A stretch of DNA of 64,000 bases from NCBI GenBank assembly GCA_023333565.1, contig JAJKFH010003493.1, positions 2,480,001 through 2,544,000 of the forward strand, given 5' to 3'. Below are positions 62,370-64,000 of this stretch, piece by piece. Position 1 is the first letter of the stretch; each line of letters opens with the position of its first letter. Both the position numbers and the translations under genes were made by a program. The stretch comes from Puffinus mauretanicus. Lineage: Eukaryota > Chordata > Aves > Procellariiformes > Procellariidae. The notes beneath the pieces were generated by a model that searched no databases, was not told the DNA's origin, and worked only from the letters and a program-made list of their open reading frames with translations.

Positions 62370-64000
62370 CCCTTTATATTTTGTCAGGCAGTTAACGTGC
62401 AGCTGAGAACACGTACTGTATGACTGCTAGAGTATGCGACTGAATTAGTCCAAACTGAGTTCTCAGCAGTGTGAAGACATTAGGGTACCTTCTGAATAGC
62501 TAAGAAAATGCAACATGGAGGTTATGTCAAAATGTCTTCTTATCAGTGCAGGGAGTATGCGTACACATAATGAATTTACAAAAACACTGAGCATTTGTCG
62601 TCTTGGCTTTTGCAGCAGAGCAGCTCCCAATTATTTGGGGCTTAAAAATGATTAATTTTGCTCTTGACCACTCATCTAAGGAGATAGCACTGATCAGAAA
62701 AATTGCATCTTATTCAGCAAATCATTATGCTGGAACTACATGTTTCTTTTTTAATAAAAATGTCAGTGGAAAAAGTGTTTTCAGCTCCTTTACTGTAACC
62801 TTTCCACAACCAAATGAAGGATGGCAAAATGAACTAAGTCATACTTTGCTTTTGCATCAGTAGTAAAGCTGATGTTCAGTGAGGCTTAGATTTCTAAATA
62901 AGTTAATGGCGATGCTAAGCTATGGTCCCTAAAAGCATTTAAATAATTTTGGGAAAAAAAATTGCATGGTCTGAGTCTTACAGTAGTGCATTTTGTACCT
63001 GTAGTTGGTAATGGATGCAAATACAGTACCGATCCCAGCAGTTTAAATGATAACACAGTTTGGGTTAAAATGTTTTCAGCACATCTGTGCAAAATGCGCT
63101 GCTGTTGATAAGGTTTCTGACTCAGCCCAAAGAACAGGGTTAACACATAGAAAAGTCATTGAGGGAAAAGAGACTGTAAAAAATGTTCCAAATTCTATCT
63201 TTGCAGAATCTCTTGTGCAATTTTAGTAATTCCATAAATCAAAGAATGTCAACAAAGATCAAAATCGCAGACAAGCAAGCCAGTTAGCTAACAAGAAATG
63301 TGTGAATCTGTTTAACAACGTTCTCAGTGCTTCGAAGCTCAATGGAGAAATAAGCAATTTTTCTCAGTGGGAGTAATTTAAAGAAAGTGGGAAACTTGGA
63401 TCAGCGTATCAGCCCAGCCTTTCAGATGAATATTGATAATAGCACAAACAAGAATGGAGTATGCTTTTTCTCACTCAGCTCTAGGCTTCCTCTGATAAAC
63501 ACTCTATTTAAGCTTTTTCTACACAAGTGTATGAAGGCTGATATCTGGGTGGTTCTTGTACTTTTTTATAATTTGCAAAGAGTTACAATGTGACTATGGA
63601 ATCGGTAGAACAGCAGTATGAATTTTCTTTTCAGTTCTAGTACAGTTGGGGATTCTAAAGGTAGTAATTAATTTCATCTTTTTCATTTTCATAATGCAGT
63701 GTCTAGTAAGTGAATACAAGCTTACTGATAAGTCCTAAACTCCTCATTTTAGTGAGTGGTCTCTAGTTACGCAAACCATACCAGATGGGGGAAAGAAAGA
63801 TTTCAGGGAATGTATTTAATACATGACTCTGCCAGTGTACAGTGAAGATCAAAATACTGAATAATGGTCTTAAAACACAAGTGTCCTTGTGCGATAGCAA
63901 AAAATGGCTTTTTCTGCTTGCAAGATACAAGCCTATGGTGGATGCAGGAACAAGCTAATAAGGAACATCTGGTATACAGACATAATTTGTTTGCATCGAT

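Larger units (their letters stand above)
36200..64000 (+). other. THRB: THRB locus, 5' part: promoter, alternative N-terminal exons, introns (gene continues past the window)
   Basis: THRB encodes the nuclear receptor that binds T3 and regulates target genes from thyroid response elements, usually as a heterodimer with RXR. The identification rests on the TRbeta2-specific N-terminus at 58570-58897, which I recognise almost end to end, on a TRbeta1-type exon at 51435-51698, and on the ATG TCA G start exon at 38252-38316. Order and strand agree with other vertebrates, where the TRbeta1 N-terminal exons lie upstream of the TRbeta2 exon. No exon for the first zinc finger (expected to begin Gly-Tyr-Ile-Pro-Ser-Tyr and contain CVVCGD) is seen up to 64000, so every isoform here is partial. 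The 5' limit given is the CpG island; further 5' non-coding exons upstream are possible but not visible. Confidence 0.93.
58898..64000 (+). other. THRB: THRB intron downstream of the TRbeta2 exon (open at window end)
   Basis: 5.1 kb of AT-rich intron with no zinc-finger exon. In mouse, an intronic control region downstream of the TRbeta2 exon directs expression in cones, pituitary and cochlea, so a counterpart could lie here; I cannot point to it by sequence alone. It contains a CpG-rich patch (61720-61880) and a TTA-rich microsatellite (62325). Confidence 0.7.

Overview
The window is vertebrate nuclear DNA, most probably from a bird. It is AT-rich and almost entirely non-coding, with short spliced exons at GT/AG borders. 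I see no Alu- or B1-like SINEs and no recognisable CR1 tail. Three small exon pieces identify the locus as the 5' part of THRB, the thyroid hormone receptor beta gene, on the + strand. The zinc-finger (DNA-binding) and ligand-binding exons are not in the window and should lie beyond position 64000.

Layout: positions 1 to about 36200 hold no gene I can support. They may be upstream intergenic DNA or a 5' intron of THRB, with isolated GC/CpG-rich patches near 9.6, 13.4, 21.8, 27.9 and 33.3 kb. A strong CpG island at about 36200-36760 carries an octamer, a near-consensus CTCF site, GC boxes and a YY1 site; it is the best candidate for the general THRB promoter. Exon 38252-38316 has a strong acceptor, a five-codon upstream ORF and the start ATG TCA G|gt, which is the start expected for the short avian receptor TRbeta0. 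After a 13 kb intron, an intact 264-nt exon at 51435-51698 is homologous to the exon encoding most of the mammalian TRbeta1 N-terminus. After a further 6.9 kb comes the TRbeta2-specific first coding exon (58570-58897), preceded by a candidate promoter and homeodomain/Onecut-type sites. From 58898 to the end is intron.

How the parts work together: all three donors (38316, 51698, 58897) stop after the first base of a glycine codon, so each can join the same downstream DNA-binding exon. Exon 38252 joined directly downstream gives TRbeta0. Exon 38252 plus exon 51435 would give a TRbeta1-like receptor. The TRbeta2 exon, from its own promoter, gives the isoform used in cones, pituitary and inner ear. 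The main point for follow-up is that this bird-like genome keeps a fully open TRbeta1-type exon, with two frame-compatible but weak acceptors, although the classical chicken TRbeta is described as lacking that domain.
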